From Physocladia obscura (taxonomy: Eukaryota; Chytridiomycota; Chytridiomycetes; Chytridiales; Chytriomycetaceae): DNA of 13,928 nt. The stretch's first letter is position 1; each line of letters opens with the position of its first letter. A model generated the notes under the pieces. It saw only the letters and a list, made by a program, of their open reading frames with translations, did not search any database and was not told where the DNA came from. Location of the stretch: positions 1 to 13,928 of the forward strand of contig JADGJH010000841.1 in the NCBI GenBank assembly GCA_027596945.1, given 5' to 3'. Made by a program: the position numbers and the translations under genes. Of the stretch, positions 1 through 9,136 are shown one piece after another.

Positions 1-3000
1 AAATAATATTTCATCAATCAGACACACATTCTTGAAAAAATCATCATTCTTATACCGACCCTTCAAAAATCCAGGAATCGGCAAAGCTTTCAACTTACTG
101 CTACTCTCACCATCCTCTCCAATTTTTGAAGGCATTACAAATGCAAATGATTTTTTCTTAATTGCCTGAACACACGCTATTCGGAGCCAAATATCATTTG
201 CATCATTTCGGCCAACAGCAACAGTAACTTCACGTGCAAGCATCTGCAACCGTTCATGATACTGGCTTTCGTTAAGAAAAGGCCACACGCAGTCCATAAT
301 TCGGCACAGCTCGCGAATCTGGAGGTTTGGAATATATCCTACCGCAACCGCCATAGTTTCCAGTGCACTTGCAACAACTTTGAATATTATTGAGTGTACA
401 TCTTTCATTGCAGAAGATTTATCTGATAATATAGCAGCCCGTTTTATAGGTTTTTGCTGCAATGAACGGTTGTTTGGTTGTATTGGCGTATTACTGTTTG
501 TAAAGAGTGTCAAAACAGATTCCAACCGTGGAACCAAATCAGACACGAAGCGACGAGTGATAAATTCTTGCGATATTTTTGCAAATGCTGAAATGAGTTC
601 AAGTGCATCTAAAATAACAAAATGGTATGGACTTTCGAGGAGACGAATAATTGACGGCCAGAGAATATGTAAAAGGGGGTTTAGTGTATTTTTCTTTGAT
701 TTCAAGAGCATCGTGGATTTGGTGCAGAGTCTTAAAACTTTACTTTGAAGATGCGGATCGGAACGGGTTATAAAGTGCTGAGATTTTGTTAAAATTTTTT
801 CAGCCATTTGTTCGGATTTTGAAAAAACTAATGGCAGATTCTCGGTATTTTCATCAGGTATGTTTTGGTTTGTTTCACTATCAGCTGTTGACGCCTCTGT
901 ATTTGATTTAAATGATTTGAATGGATCTCGCTTTGGGATTTCGTATTTTTCATTATCAGCTTGCAGTTGCCGTTCTTTTGTTTCGCAGAAATGCTTTTCA
1001 AATTCCACCATCTCTTTTGAGATTTTTTTTCGTCCATTATTTTCGTCATTTTCTTGCACAAAAAGAATTTCTGCTGCAATAATGACATTTGAAGAATTAT
1101 TTTGCTGCTCTTGAATTTCCAAGACTCCGACAAGTCCTTCCAAAGCCCCGAAAATACTGAGAACAACAGCACTGCTGTCTTGGTTGAAGTCAAGAGCCGT
1201 AATTATATCTTCAAACACATCATCCAAGTAAGGTAAAATTTCAACACCAGCCACTCGAAGTGCCGCATCAAAGACACGAGGCGCCCCTGGATAGACGTCT
1301 AAATAGCGCAGTCGTAACGATAAATCATTGACCAAGTAGTCAATATTTGAAATTATAAGTTTGGAAACCAGATCACTGCTTTCTCTAATTGGAGCTGCAG
1401 TTTCACAGCAAGCACTGGCAATTGCAGAAAGAGTTATTGTTGCAGTTTGACTGATAGTACGATTTTGGTCACCAATTCTTTCAATCACTGGATATAAAGT
1501 GTCTATGAGAAATGGAGAAAAGCCAGGGCCGAGATGTTTGGCCGATATAGCAATGCCTTCCAGTAGGAGCGATGACGCAATTATGTTTGAATTAAGGCTT
1601 TTTATGACAGTTTTGCTCTCTGATTCAATAGAGAGCGACTTGAGTTCTTTGCGAGATGTTGGCTTGTCCAAAATTTTGGAGTTTATATACGTCATGATTA
1701 AACTTTTGAGAATATTTTGGTCTGAATAATTTTGATGTTCTGGTTGAAATGCCAAATAATTCTCATCTTCAATTCTAATTTTGCCACCAGTACCACCACA
1801 AAGTCCGCCGCAAAACTGGTTCATCAAAAATATTCCGGTTGATTTATCTACAGTTGCGGAGTCCTCAAATATACGGATCAGATTATCGAATATTTGATCG
1901 GCATTTCCATACTGCGCAAAAAGTTTGAGAACACGAGCAATATTTTTAAGCACATCTGGAGTCTGATTCGAATCGAAATAGTGGGCGTGTTCTTCACCAT
2001 CAAACTCGGAATAAGTTAATAATACATCATTGGTATTCAGCAAGGGAATTGCAAGACTCCCAATATTTCGATCTTCAATCAGCTTGATGTTCGAATTCGA
2101 AAAATTGACGTGTCGGAGTATCGAATCGAGGAATGTGCCAACAGCAAGATTAAACTCTAAGTCTTCGCCAAGCACCCAGCTGCTGCCGCCACTTTCGGCA
2201 TCGTTATATTTACTATTTTGGGGGTAGAGGGCAGAGTTGTTTTGACTTCCAAGAGAAACCAGGTATCCACAGCAAAGTTTCAATAAATCGATTTTTCTAT
2301 CATTATCGGAACCCGCAAAGCAGTGAGGAATTTCTTCGCGGATTAACTTCGCCATATTTCGTGTCATCAAATCGCGTCGGCGAATATCTGTAACAATATA
2401 TTTTATATTATGCAAGGCTTTTTCTCGCACTTCTTGAATATCATCTTCGATATATACAGCAAGGCATTGCATCAGAACAGAAACACTTGCATCGCTTGAA
2501 ATCGATCTTTGGCAAGTATTGAGCAGCTGAAACGACATTTGAAGAAACGCCATTCGGATCTTAACGTTCTGTGAATGCCGAGTTTTTCGTACAGGATTTA
2601 ATAGTCGTTCCAAAACTTGATCGACACGGGTTGTTGTTGTGTTGAACCAAGAAAGAGTACGCGTGTCTAAAAAATCTGGTCTTTCCTTTCCTATTTATAT
2701 TTATTGTTATTTATAATACTGCACATTTCTTTTTCATACGTTTCTGTTATTACCTTCATCCTTTTCATACTGTATTGCATCCAGCCAAATTCCATCACTA
2801 TCAGCACATGGTTTCCCAATTACAACCGCCAGCAAATCAATTGCCGCACACAGCACCGATGCAGCAACAGAAACACGAGCACGGCTTTCATCAATAAACA
2901 AAACAAGTGCTGAAGCAAGACCAGGGAGAATCCGTGCACAATTTGGCGGCGACAAAATCTCGATGATAAGACGTAGCGAATTCAAACTTGCAAGTTGCAA

Positions 3001-3797
3001 AAATTTATTCCCGCCGCCACTTGTTGCTTCTTTGATTGAAGCAGTCAAAATTTCGAGTATAGCGGAGACTGCTGCTGCATAGAATGTGAGAAGATTTGCT
3101 TCATTCTTTAAAATTGTTTGAAAGAATATAGGCGGGAAGGATGGATTGATTTTTGCTGATCGTGTTATGGTGCTGGTGGTAGTGTTGGCTGTGGTTTCGA
3201 AAGACAGGATACTCATGAGAGCATGGAGAATATCGATTTTGAATTCTTCAGAGAGATTTGTGGATGGTGCCTGCTGGTCGATTTTCACGGGAATTTTGCC
3301 GTGTGTAAGGAGAATAGGCGATCCAGCAAGAATGTCTTTGAAGCTGAAGGAAGGAAATAAAATTAAAAAAGTAGCAAAAAGAGGAAGGAGAAATTAGTGA
3401 GGAGTCAAATAATAGTAAGATCAAAGAATCGCGGAATAACTCACACCGCGATCGGTACCGGCGCAGCTGCTCGAAGCAAAGGCGCAAGACAAGCTGCAGC
3501 TGCATCGCGAACGGCTGGAACCCCCGAACCAGCAATTGCGACAGCTGATCCTTCCGGCATATTTGCCTTTACGGTTATTGCGGCATCCGAATTTGAATTC
3601 GAAGCAAACGCCGTTTCAGCCAAACACGCCATCACAACGGGAAGCGCAGCCAACGCTGCATTACCGTCCGCACTGGGCTGGGAAACCGCTATTTGCAGCT
3701 GCCGCAGGAGTTGCGTGACGCGATTTCGGGCGGCCTTATCATTTTTTGCCTCCTGCAGTTTCAATTGTATCTGAGATGCAATCTGGATCACATCCAT
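1..3797 (-). CDS. TTI1: TELO2-interacting protein 1 (TTI1), HEAT-repeat TTT complex subunit, 3' end beyond window
   Basis: Three exons read on the minus strand: 3797-3445, 3343-2754 and 2666 to beyond position 1. They join to 1203 codons with no stop. Introns are GT-AG: 3444-3344 (101 nt, donor GTGAGT, acceptor CTTCAG) and 2753-2667 (87 nt, donor GTAATA, acceptor TTTTAG). The product is an all-helical HEAT-type protein. Family-like stretches are LSEEFKIDILHALMSIL near residue 145, ARILPGLASAL, SLRLRYLDVYPGAPRV, and near residue 985 a block with LWPSIIRLLESP followed by ITRRF, which matches the TTI1 C-terminal block (LWP...RF). Known role: with TEL2 and TTI2 it forms the TTT co-chaperone complex that stabilises newly made PIK-related kinases (TOR, ATM, ATR). 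The start at 3797 precedes a helical N-terminus and lies only 22 bp from the divergent Ohr start. An acidic/Gln-rich loop, about residues 850-930, is a lineage insertion. Family assignment is by recognition, not by a search. Confidence 0.84.
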
Positions 3798-3819
3798 TTT
3801 ATCAGAAAAATAAAAACAG
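3798..3819. promoter_or_regulatory. 22-bp divergent start-codon gap between TTI1 and Ohr
   Basis: Only these 22 bases separate the TTI1 ATG (3797-3795, minus) from the Ohr ATG (3820, plus). The gap is too small to hold two 5' UTRs and a promoter. Either the promoter elements of each gene lie inside the other's first exon, or the transcripts overlap head to head. I see no recognisable TATA or other motif. Confidence 0.5.
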
Positions 3820-4488
3820 ATGATTTCGCGTACAATTCTCCGTGCTTTCAACAGTGTTCAGCAGCAGCAAACCCGCCGCTGCGTATCGACTATCAAGCCT
3901 TTTTATGTAGCCGATAGTACTGCGACTGGAGCCGGTCGCGTTGGATTCGTGAAAGGAACGGAGGGTTTTGCCACAGAAATGGGACTGCCAAAAGAATTGA
4001 AAGGTAATAATATTGAATTATGTAATTTAAATTATATAATTTATCTCATTAGGCAACGGCGCTTCTGCTACTGTTCAGAATCCGGAGATTCTATTTGCTT
4101 CTGGCATGTGTTTATAATTTTTTTTTTCAGATATGGAATTACTAATTATTTTTTTTACTCAGGATACGCATCATGCTTTCTTGGAGCAGTTCATGCTGCC
4201 GCGGCTAAACTCAAGGTTGCGATTCCTAAAGATACCAGCGTGAACGTCAAAGCCGCGTTGGGCAATATTGAGACAAACGGGACTGGATTTGGCCTCGCAG
4301 TCGAAATTACCACCAGTTTCCCGGGGTTAGACAAAGCCAAGGCACGCGAAATAGTTGATATTGCGCATAATGAGGTTTGTGGAAAGAGTTTCGCTTGGTT
4401 TTTTTTGCTAAACCTGATTTGACAGATTTGCCCTTATTCTAAAGCGACACGCAACAACATTGTGGTGGATATCAACGTTGGAAACTGA
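3820..4488 (+). CDS. ohr: OsmC/Ohr-family organic hydroperoxide reductase, probably mitochondrial
   Basis: Four exons: 3820-4003, 4053-4103, 4163-4374 and 4426-4488, giving 169 aa. The Ohr family reduces organic hydroperoxides with a reactive cysteine pair, recycled in bacteria by lipoylated proteins. Signatures visible here are Arg40 in GAGRVGF, Glu73 in NPEILFASG, peroxidatic Cys83 in GYASCFLGAV, the core TGFGLAVEITTSFPGLD, and resolving Cys151 in ICPYSKATRNNI. The Arg-Glu spacing fits the family's catalytic network. The first ~20 residues (MISRTILRAFNSVQQQQTRR) are Arg/Ser/Gln-rich without acids and look like a mitochondrial presequence, so the protein is longer than the ~140-aa bacterial form. 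Introns 1 (4004-4052) and 3 (4375-4425) are GT-AG; intron 2 (4104-4162) needs a GC donor. The family is bacterial in origin, so ancient transfer to fungi is plausible, but introns and a presequence show full domestication. Confidence 0.92.
4104..4162 (+). other. probable GC-AG intron in the Ohr gene
   Basis: Joining ...PEILFAS to GYASCF in frame requires the donor G|GCATGT at 4103/4104 and the acceptor CTCAG ending at 4162 (59 nt). A branch-like TTACTAAT lies about 20 nt before the acceptor. The nearby GT at 4108 gives the wrong phase at this acceptor, and reading through meets TAA soon afterwards. Confidence 0.7.
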
Positions 4489-4495
4489 ATTGACC

Positions 4496-4501
4496 AATAA
4501 A
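4496..4501 (+). terminator. AATAAA poly(A) signal of the Ohr gene
   Basis: A perfect AATAAA begins 8 nt after the Ohr stop codon. It lies in the 196-bp gap before the convergent ABD1 stop codon. Confidence 0.55.
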
Positions 4502-4684
4502 GAGTGAATGCTCAGTTTTTGGTCATAATAACAAAGAAATTTTTTTATAACATCGATTTCAAATGATCTCTTTACCCTCTGATTTCGTTATAATTGATTC
4601 GGACTTACAGTGGTGGATTTCAGAACTAATATTGTATCTTTGCTTTCTTATGTTACTTCGCTGTTTTGTATTTTGACAATAGAA

Positions 4685-5869
4685 TTAAGCTGCTTTTTTC
4701 CGCATCGCTACAGCTTTATAAATCCCAGAAACTTCCCACTCGTCAGCCGATATTGTGCCATTATTATCCAGCACCCGCATCTTATACAGCAGCGTCAAAT
4801 TCTCCATATTTTCAACCTCTTCATTAAATAATTCATGGAATGGTTTTTCGTACACAACCTCAAGTCCCCGCTCTGCCGCTTTTCTATTTTATTTAATTAC
4901 AAATTTAGCTATAAAGAAAAGAGAAGAAAGGATAGAAAGCTCAACTGCACAAAAGTTGGAAAATGAAACACGTATTCTGGACAATCATCAATTGCATCTT
5001 CAAGTTGGAAAAAATACTTATGTCCGTACAGAGTCTGGTTTTTAGTTTCGAATCGCACAGAGTACTTAGAATTTCCAAAACTCAATGAAGGCGATGATTC
5101 CAGTCTTTTTCTAATAAAATTAAAATTAATACAGTACAACCAAAAAATAAAATTACATCAATCGATAGCAGTCTGGAATAGTGCAAATAAAGTACCCTCC
5201 GGGTTTTAAAGTGCCTGCTATATTATCCAAAGCGCAATTAAACTATTCAAAGAAATAATAAAGAGTGTTGGGGTTTTTTTGTTTTTGATTTTTGCTGAGT
5301 TTCGTACCTTCTTTTCATTCTCGGCACAATAATGCAGCGCAAACTGGCAGCTAACAAGATCCACACTCTCCTCCAAAACAATTGCCGGAACAACACTCTC
5401 AACAAAACAATCCAACGCAAAGAATTTCGCAGAAAACCGAGGATTCCGTTCCCGACATCGTTCGATTGCATGCTGGATCGATATCGCCGCAATATCCGCG
5501 CCTACAAGGTGGCCGACGTCGGCTTTAATCCATTTCTGGAGGTCGCCACCCTTTCCGCAGCAGAAATCCAGAACTGTATCGCCACGTCGTACATACTTGC
5601 GGATCAGCACTGTTTTTTTGAAAGGAAAACGATTCAACACATTTAAAGAGAGGTAGTTTCTAGGTGTCTATGTGTGAAATCTGTATGTGTGTGCGTGGGA
5701 TGCGCAAAGATATTGATTCTTAGCAGCTATAAATCCTTTGTTTACCACTTTTGATCCAATTGTGTAGATTCTTTAGCTGGATTATAGAAGAATCTTTGCG
5801 TGCGTCGACTCCAACCTGGGGACGGGCATTGTAATGCTGAGCGACAGTGTGTGCCGCTGTAGTCTGCAT
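4685..5869 (-). CDS. ABD1: mRNA cap guanine-N7 methyltransferase (ABD1/RNMT family)
   Basis: Five exons on the minus strand: 5869-5746, 5609-5308, 5242-5157, 5110-4946 and 4883-4685, giving 291 aa. Introns are all GT-AG (136, 65, 46 and 62 nt). The enzyme transfers methyl from S-adenosylmethionine to N7 of the guanosine cap of nuclear mRNA. Diagnostic stretches in order: VAQHYNARP and IIQLKNLHNWIKS (residues 9-41), SAM motif I VLDFCCGKGGDLQKW (54-68), VGADIAAISIQHA, VDLVSCQFALHY (124-135), LKPGGYFICTIPD, LSFGNSKYSVRF and CPEYVFHFPTF. The product starts almost directly at the catalytic core, lacking the long basic N-terminal extension seen in yeast and human enzymes. The usual NNW is HNW here. 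The first exon is easily missed because its frame stops soon after the donor; splicing at AGT G|GTAAAC to CAG|TG restores the conserved WIKSVLIRKY. Confidence 0.95.
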
Positions 5870-5946
5870 TTCTGTTTTTCCAAAATTTTCAACATAGAAA
5901 GATGAAACTCCCAGTGTTGTTCATAGCGTTTAATACTGTTTTCACA
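5870..5946 (-). promoter_or_regulatory. 77-bp gap between POR1 stop and ABD1 start
   Basis: This spacer must hold the 3' end signal of POR1 and at least part of the 5' UTR of ABD1, both on the minus strand. A variant poly(A) hexamer ATTAAA is present at 5934-5929. No TATA motif is evident. Confidence 0.4.
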
Positions 5947-7305
5947 TTAATTGTCAATCACAACTGAAACACCAATCTTGTGCACAGTCTCATACCACTT
6001 GCTTGTATCAAAGCTTCCTCCAATTTGGAGTTTCACAGATGGACGGAGAGTTATTGTGTAACCCAACCCCAGTTTTCCTGAATTGTCAATCTTGGCCTTT
6101 ACAAACGAGGTGCGCTCGAGTGCGTACTTTGTGCCCAACTCAATCCCAACTTGATCGGATTTTGCTTGGTCCCAGATTGCTCGGGATCCAACTTGCAAGC
6201 CAGAGTTGATGTTGTGGAAGTAGCTTGCTGAGAAATGCGTGAACTTTTTTGTCCTATTTTCAAGAACAAGGAGATATTGAATGTTACCCGTTCAGTGATA
6301 AACACTTACGCGTGGAAGCCAATAGCATATTCAGATGTCTTGAAACCAACAGCCACATTGTATCTGTGAATTGTGGCATCTGCAGTGTTGTAGGCTACAT
6401 CTCCGGCAAGAAGCAATCCATCAGAGCTGTTTGAGCGTATAAAAGAGAAAAAAAGAAAAAAGGAGAATACAGGGCGAAAAGAAAAAATTGGTTTCTGATA
6501 CATCATATTCATCTAAAAAAATTACCCGACAACAACGTCAGTGTGAACCGTTGCACCGCTCTTGGCAAACAAATCGACACTCGATCGGGCAAAAACATTT
6601 GCTTGCTTCAATTCGACGCCAGCTTTGGCTGCAGTAGTACTGAAATGAAAACAATTGTCAGCAAACGAACCATTTTCTTTTTTTTGTTTCTTACCCGAGT
6701 GTTGGATGCACAGAGCCGTGGATGTCAACCTTGACACCCCGAGCAATGACATCCTGCAACTCAACGTGAGCGCTCAGAATATTTGCGGCGTGCCAGGTGT
6801 TCGTAAGAGTCAAGCCTGGGACAGGATGTGAGGTGATGTTGATAGAGCGGAAAAGACCCGAGACAGAGGCGGAAATACCGTTGTCCTTATCCGAGTACTT
6901 TGTCTTCAGATCCGTGACGATTTTGCCGGATGCCGTTTCACGCACATTGTTGATTGTGACTTTCTGTGTTGCAAATTGGACGTGACGTCAATATCCACGG
7001 GAGGAGAGGGAGTTGCTTTGCACAGAGAAAAAGCAAGAGTGAAGAAGCAGCGACTTACGACGCCATTGGCCGCAGTGGTGTTGACTTCGAGCTTAGCGGC
7101 ATTGAGTGGATAGTCTTTGTTCTGGGGTGAGTGTTGTGATGGCGCAAGAATGGCGATACAAAGCATAAAACAGCATTAGCTCGCGGGCAAATAGGCAAAA
7201 GGTAAACTGCCGAATCGATCCATATCAATCGAAATAAAGCGCCCTAATTGTTACCAAAAGATCGTTGACGTCCTTGGAGAAATCAGGATAGTTTGGGACA
7301 CTCAT
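5947..7305 (-). CDS. POR1: mitochondrial outer-membrane porin (VDAC)
   Basis: Seven exons on the minus strand: 7305-7255, 7121-7059, 6963-6879, 6815-6695, 6639-6526, 6426-6310 and 6253-5947, giving 285 aa, close to the family's usual ~283. VDAC is a 19-strand beta-barrel passing metabolites and ions across the mitochondrial outer membrane. The N-terminal helix is MSVPNYPDFSKDVNDLL. It is followed by the conserved KDYPLNAAKLEVNTTAANGV, KYSDKDNGLTLTNTW, and a C-terminus GKLGLGYTITLRPSVKLQIG leading to HKIGVSVVID, as in animal and fungal VDACs. There is no cleavable presequence, as expected. The intron at 6878-6816 is 63 nt, stop-free and in frame, so without removing it the protein would read 306 aa with a foreign 21-residue insert after KYSDKDN. 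All introns are GT-AG. The ATG lies 36 bp from the divergent PPE1 start. Confidence 0.95.
6816..6878 (-). other. 63-nt stop-free, in-frame intron in POR1
   Basis: On the minus strand the exon ends AAC G and the intron runs from GTATTT to TGTCCCAG, then GC TTG ACT resumes. The length is divisible by three and contains no stop. Removing it gives SDKDNGLTLTNTW, the sequence expected at this place in VDACs. A CTCAC branch-like element sits upstream of the acceptor. Confidence 0.8.
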
Positions 7306-7341
7306 TTTCGAATACAAAACAGAAAGTTTGAAAAAGAAACG
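7306..7341. promoter_or_regulatory. 36-bp divergent start-codon gap between POR1 and PPE1
   Basis: The POR1 ATG (7305-7303, minus) and the first PPE1 ATG (7342, plus) are 36 bp apart. The spacer is A-rich on the plus strand. Core promoter elements must overlap the first exons or introns of the two genes. The POR1 first intron (7254-7122) could hold regulatory sequence. Confidence 0.5.
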
Positions 7342-8776
7342 ATGATGGCCGAGTTTGGTGAGACTCCAATAGCAACAACACTGACAATCGGCGCCGACCA
7401 GTTTCGGTATGTTTGGCTGTGTTAGAATTAGTTTGAATTTGCGACCAACGCCACTGAACCATTTCTTTGTCTTCGGTTTCAAACCAGCGTTTATGAATGG
7501 CATGTCGAAAACACACTGAATGAGAACGAGAATAAAAACCAAAACCAGAACAAACCGAAGCAGCCGCTGTTTGTTCTACATCATGGTGCTGGTTCCTCAG
7601 CTCTCACCTTTTCTCTTTCCGCTATACGTCTCGCTCAGCTCCTGGCTAAAGATGGCGCGCGTGTTGTTGCTTTTGATGCACGTGGCCATGGTATTTATTT
7701 ACGTTTTTGATGATACGGTATTTTGTAAGATAAATGATTGATCTTTTTCGAAGGGGCAACTATTTGCGAAAATGAAGCCCTCGACCCACTATTATTAGTT
7801 GCCGATCTTGTTGCGATTGTCGCCGCAGTTCGTCGCGATGTGGATCAGGAAATCGTTCTTATTGGTCATTCAATGGGTGCAAGCATCGTCGTTTCTGCTG
7901 CGAACAGTATTCCCAACGTTGTCGCTGCTGGTGTAATTGATGTTGTCGAAGGTAAATATATTTCGTCAAAGAAGGTTGAAAGAAAAAAATAATGTTTTAA
8001 TTTAGGAACTGCGATCGAATCTCTGTCGCATATGCATTCTGTACTTCGAAACCGACCTGCAAAATTCAGATCCACTGATGACGCTATAAAGTGGAGGTAA
8101 CATTAAATTAGTACATCCAATCTTTAATTTCTATCATGTTTGTTGTTTATTTTTTAATTTTCTTTTTCAATTTTTTCAGCCTGAGAAGTCACCTTCTCCA
8201 GAATAAAGAGTCTGCAAAAATATCAGTTCCGCATTTGCTTAAACGACTGGCCGGAGAACCACCGGTATTTACCTGGAGAACTGATCTCGCTGCTTCCGAG
8301 CCATATTGGAAGTGTGAGTTTTTTGTTGTTTAATAGCCTAACAGCTTTTCTTACCGGCTTAAATACTAGCGTGGTTTGAAGGCCTATCATCCAGATTCTT
8401 GGCAATGAAATGCGCAAGATTATTAGTCCTTGCTGGAGCTGATCGATTGGACAAAGAGTTGACAATTGGCCAAATGCAAGGTCAACTTCGCCAAAATAAT
8501 TTATTAGACTCGAAGCTAATACCTAAATGCAGGAAAATTTCAAGTCGTTGTATACCCTGAATCTTGGCATTACGTTCAGGTTAGTTATATGGGTTCAATC
8601 TTTCTCCAAATTCTGACCACTGGCTCCAATTATTTCAGGAAGATGTGCCGGACAAACTTGCGGAAACGCTTACCGAGTTCTGGACTCGAAACCAGAAATT
8701 GGTGACCATTAAACGCTTCCCTATTCCAATCAAGCCTGCTGCGGCCACTGTTGGCGCGACCGCTCCGCAAGAATGA
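7342..8776 (+). CDS. PPE1: protein phosphatase methylesterase 1 (PPE1/PPME1)
   Basis: Eight exons: 7342-7406, 7488-7690, 7754-7951, 8006-8096, 8180-8313, 8370-8480, 8533-8579 and 8639-8776, giving 328 aa. All seven introns are GT-AG, 52-83 nt. The alpha/beta-hydrolase removes the C-terminal methyl ester of the PP2A catalytic subunit and so controls PP2A holoenzyme assembly. Visible features: FRVYEW (residues 21-26), [22 protein letters not shown], nucleophile elbow GHSMGAS with Ser129, VIDVVEGTAIESL with Asp152, [50 protein letters not shown] with His280. The triad spacing fits human PPME1 (386 aa); the N-terminus here is shorter and carries an Asn/Gln/Lys-rich insert at residues 33-46. Two adjacent ATGs open the frame. 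Splicing at CG|GTATGT to CCAG|C gives the family's FRVY; other acceptors do not. Confidence 0.95.
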
Positions 8777-8871
8777 TGAAAAAAACTCACTACCAGTACC
8801 CGACAGCATTTTTTTTCACAAGAATGATGGAGAAGGCATGAAAAAAAACTGCAATCGACTTATTTTCTTAT

Positions 8872-8877
8872 TTTATT
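8872..8877 (-). terminator. AATAAA poly(A) signal of the CFAP141-like gene
   Basis: Read on the minus strand, a perfect AATAAA lies 11 nt after the stop codon of the CFAP141-like gene, inside the PPE1 3' flank. Confidence 0.5.
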
Positions 8878-8888
8878 CTGTTTCAAAT

Positions 8889-9101
8889 TCAATAAAAAAA
8901 TGCAAGGCTCATTGAAGCTAGCTCCTCTTTTTGCGCTTTTCTTTCCTTATCAAGAAGTCTCGCAATATCTCGACGTCTTAAAACAAGAAGCTCCTCATTA
9001 GCCATCTCCAAATCCGAAAGAGTTCTAAAAATAAGTAAGCTTAATAAGTTAATAGTAAGAATAAGAATAATCAGCAGCTCTTGGGGAAAATAAATAAATA
9101 A

Positions 9102-9136
<35 letters not shown>

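Noticed and set aside
380..1729. Several short plus- and minus-strand frames in this interval
   Set aside because: They are shadows of the long TTI1 exon 3, which is open on the minus strand from 2666 to the window edge.
3397..3774. Plus-strand Ala/Thr-rich frame
   Set aside because: It is antisense to TTI1 exon 1 and its intron; the minus-strand reading has the splice sites and the family match.
9090..9132. Possible short-repeat array
   Set aside because: These are simple TAAA/TAA microsatellites without spacers, so not CRISPR or any structured array.
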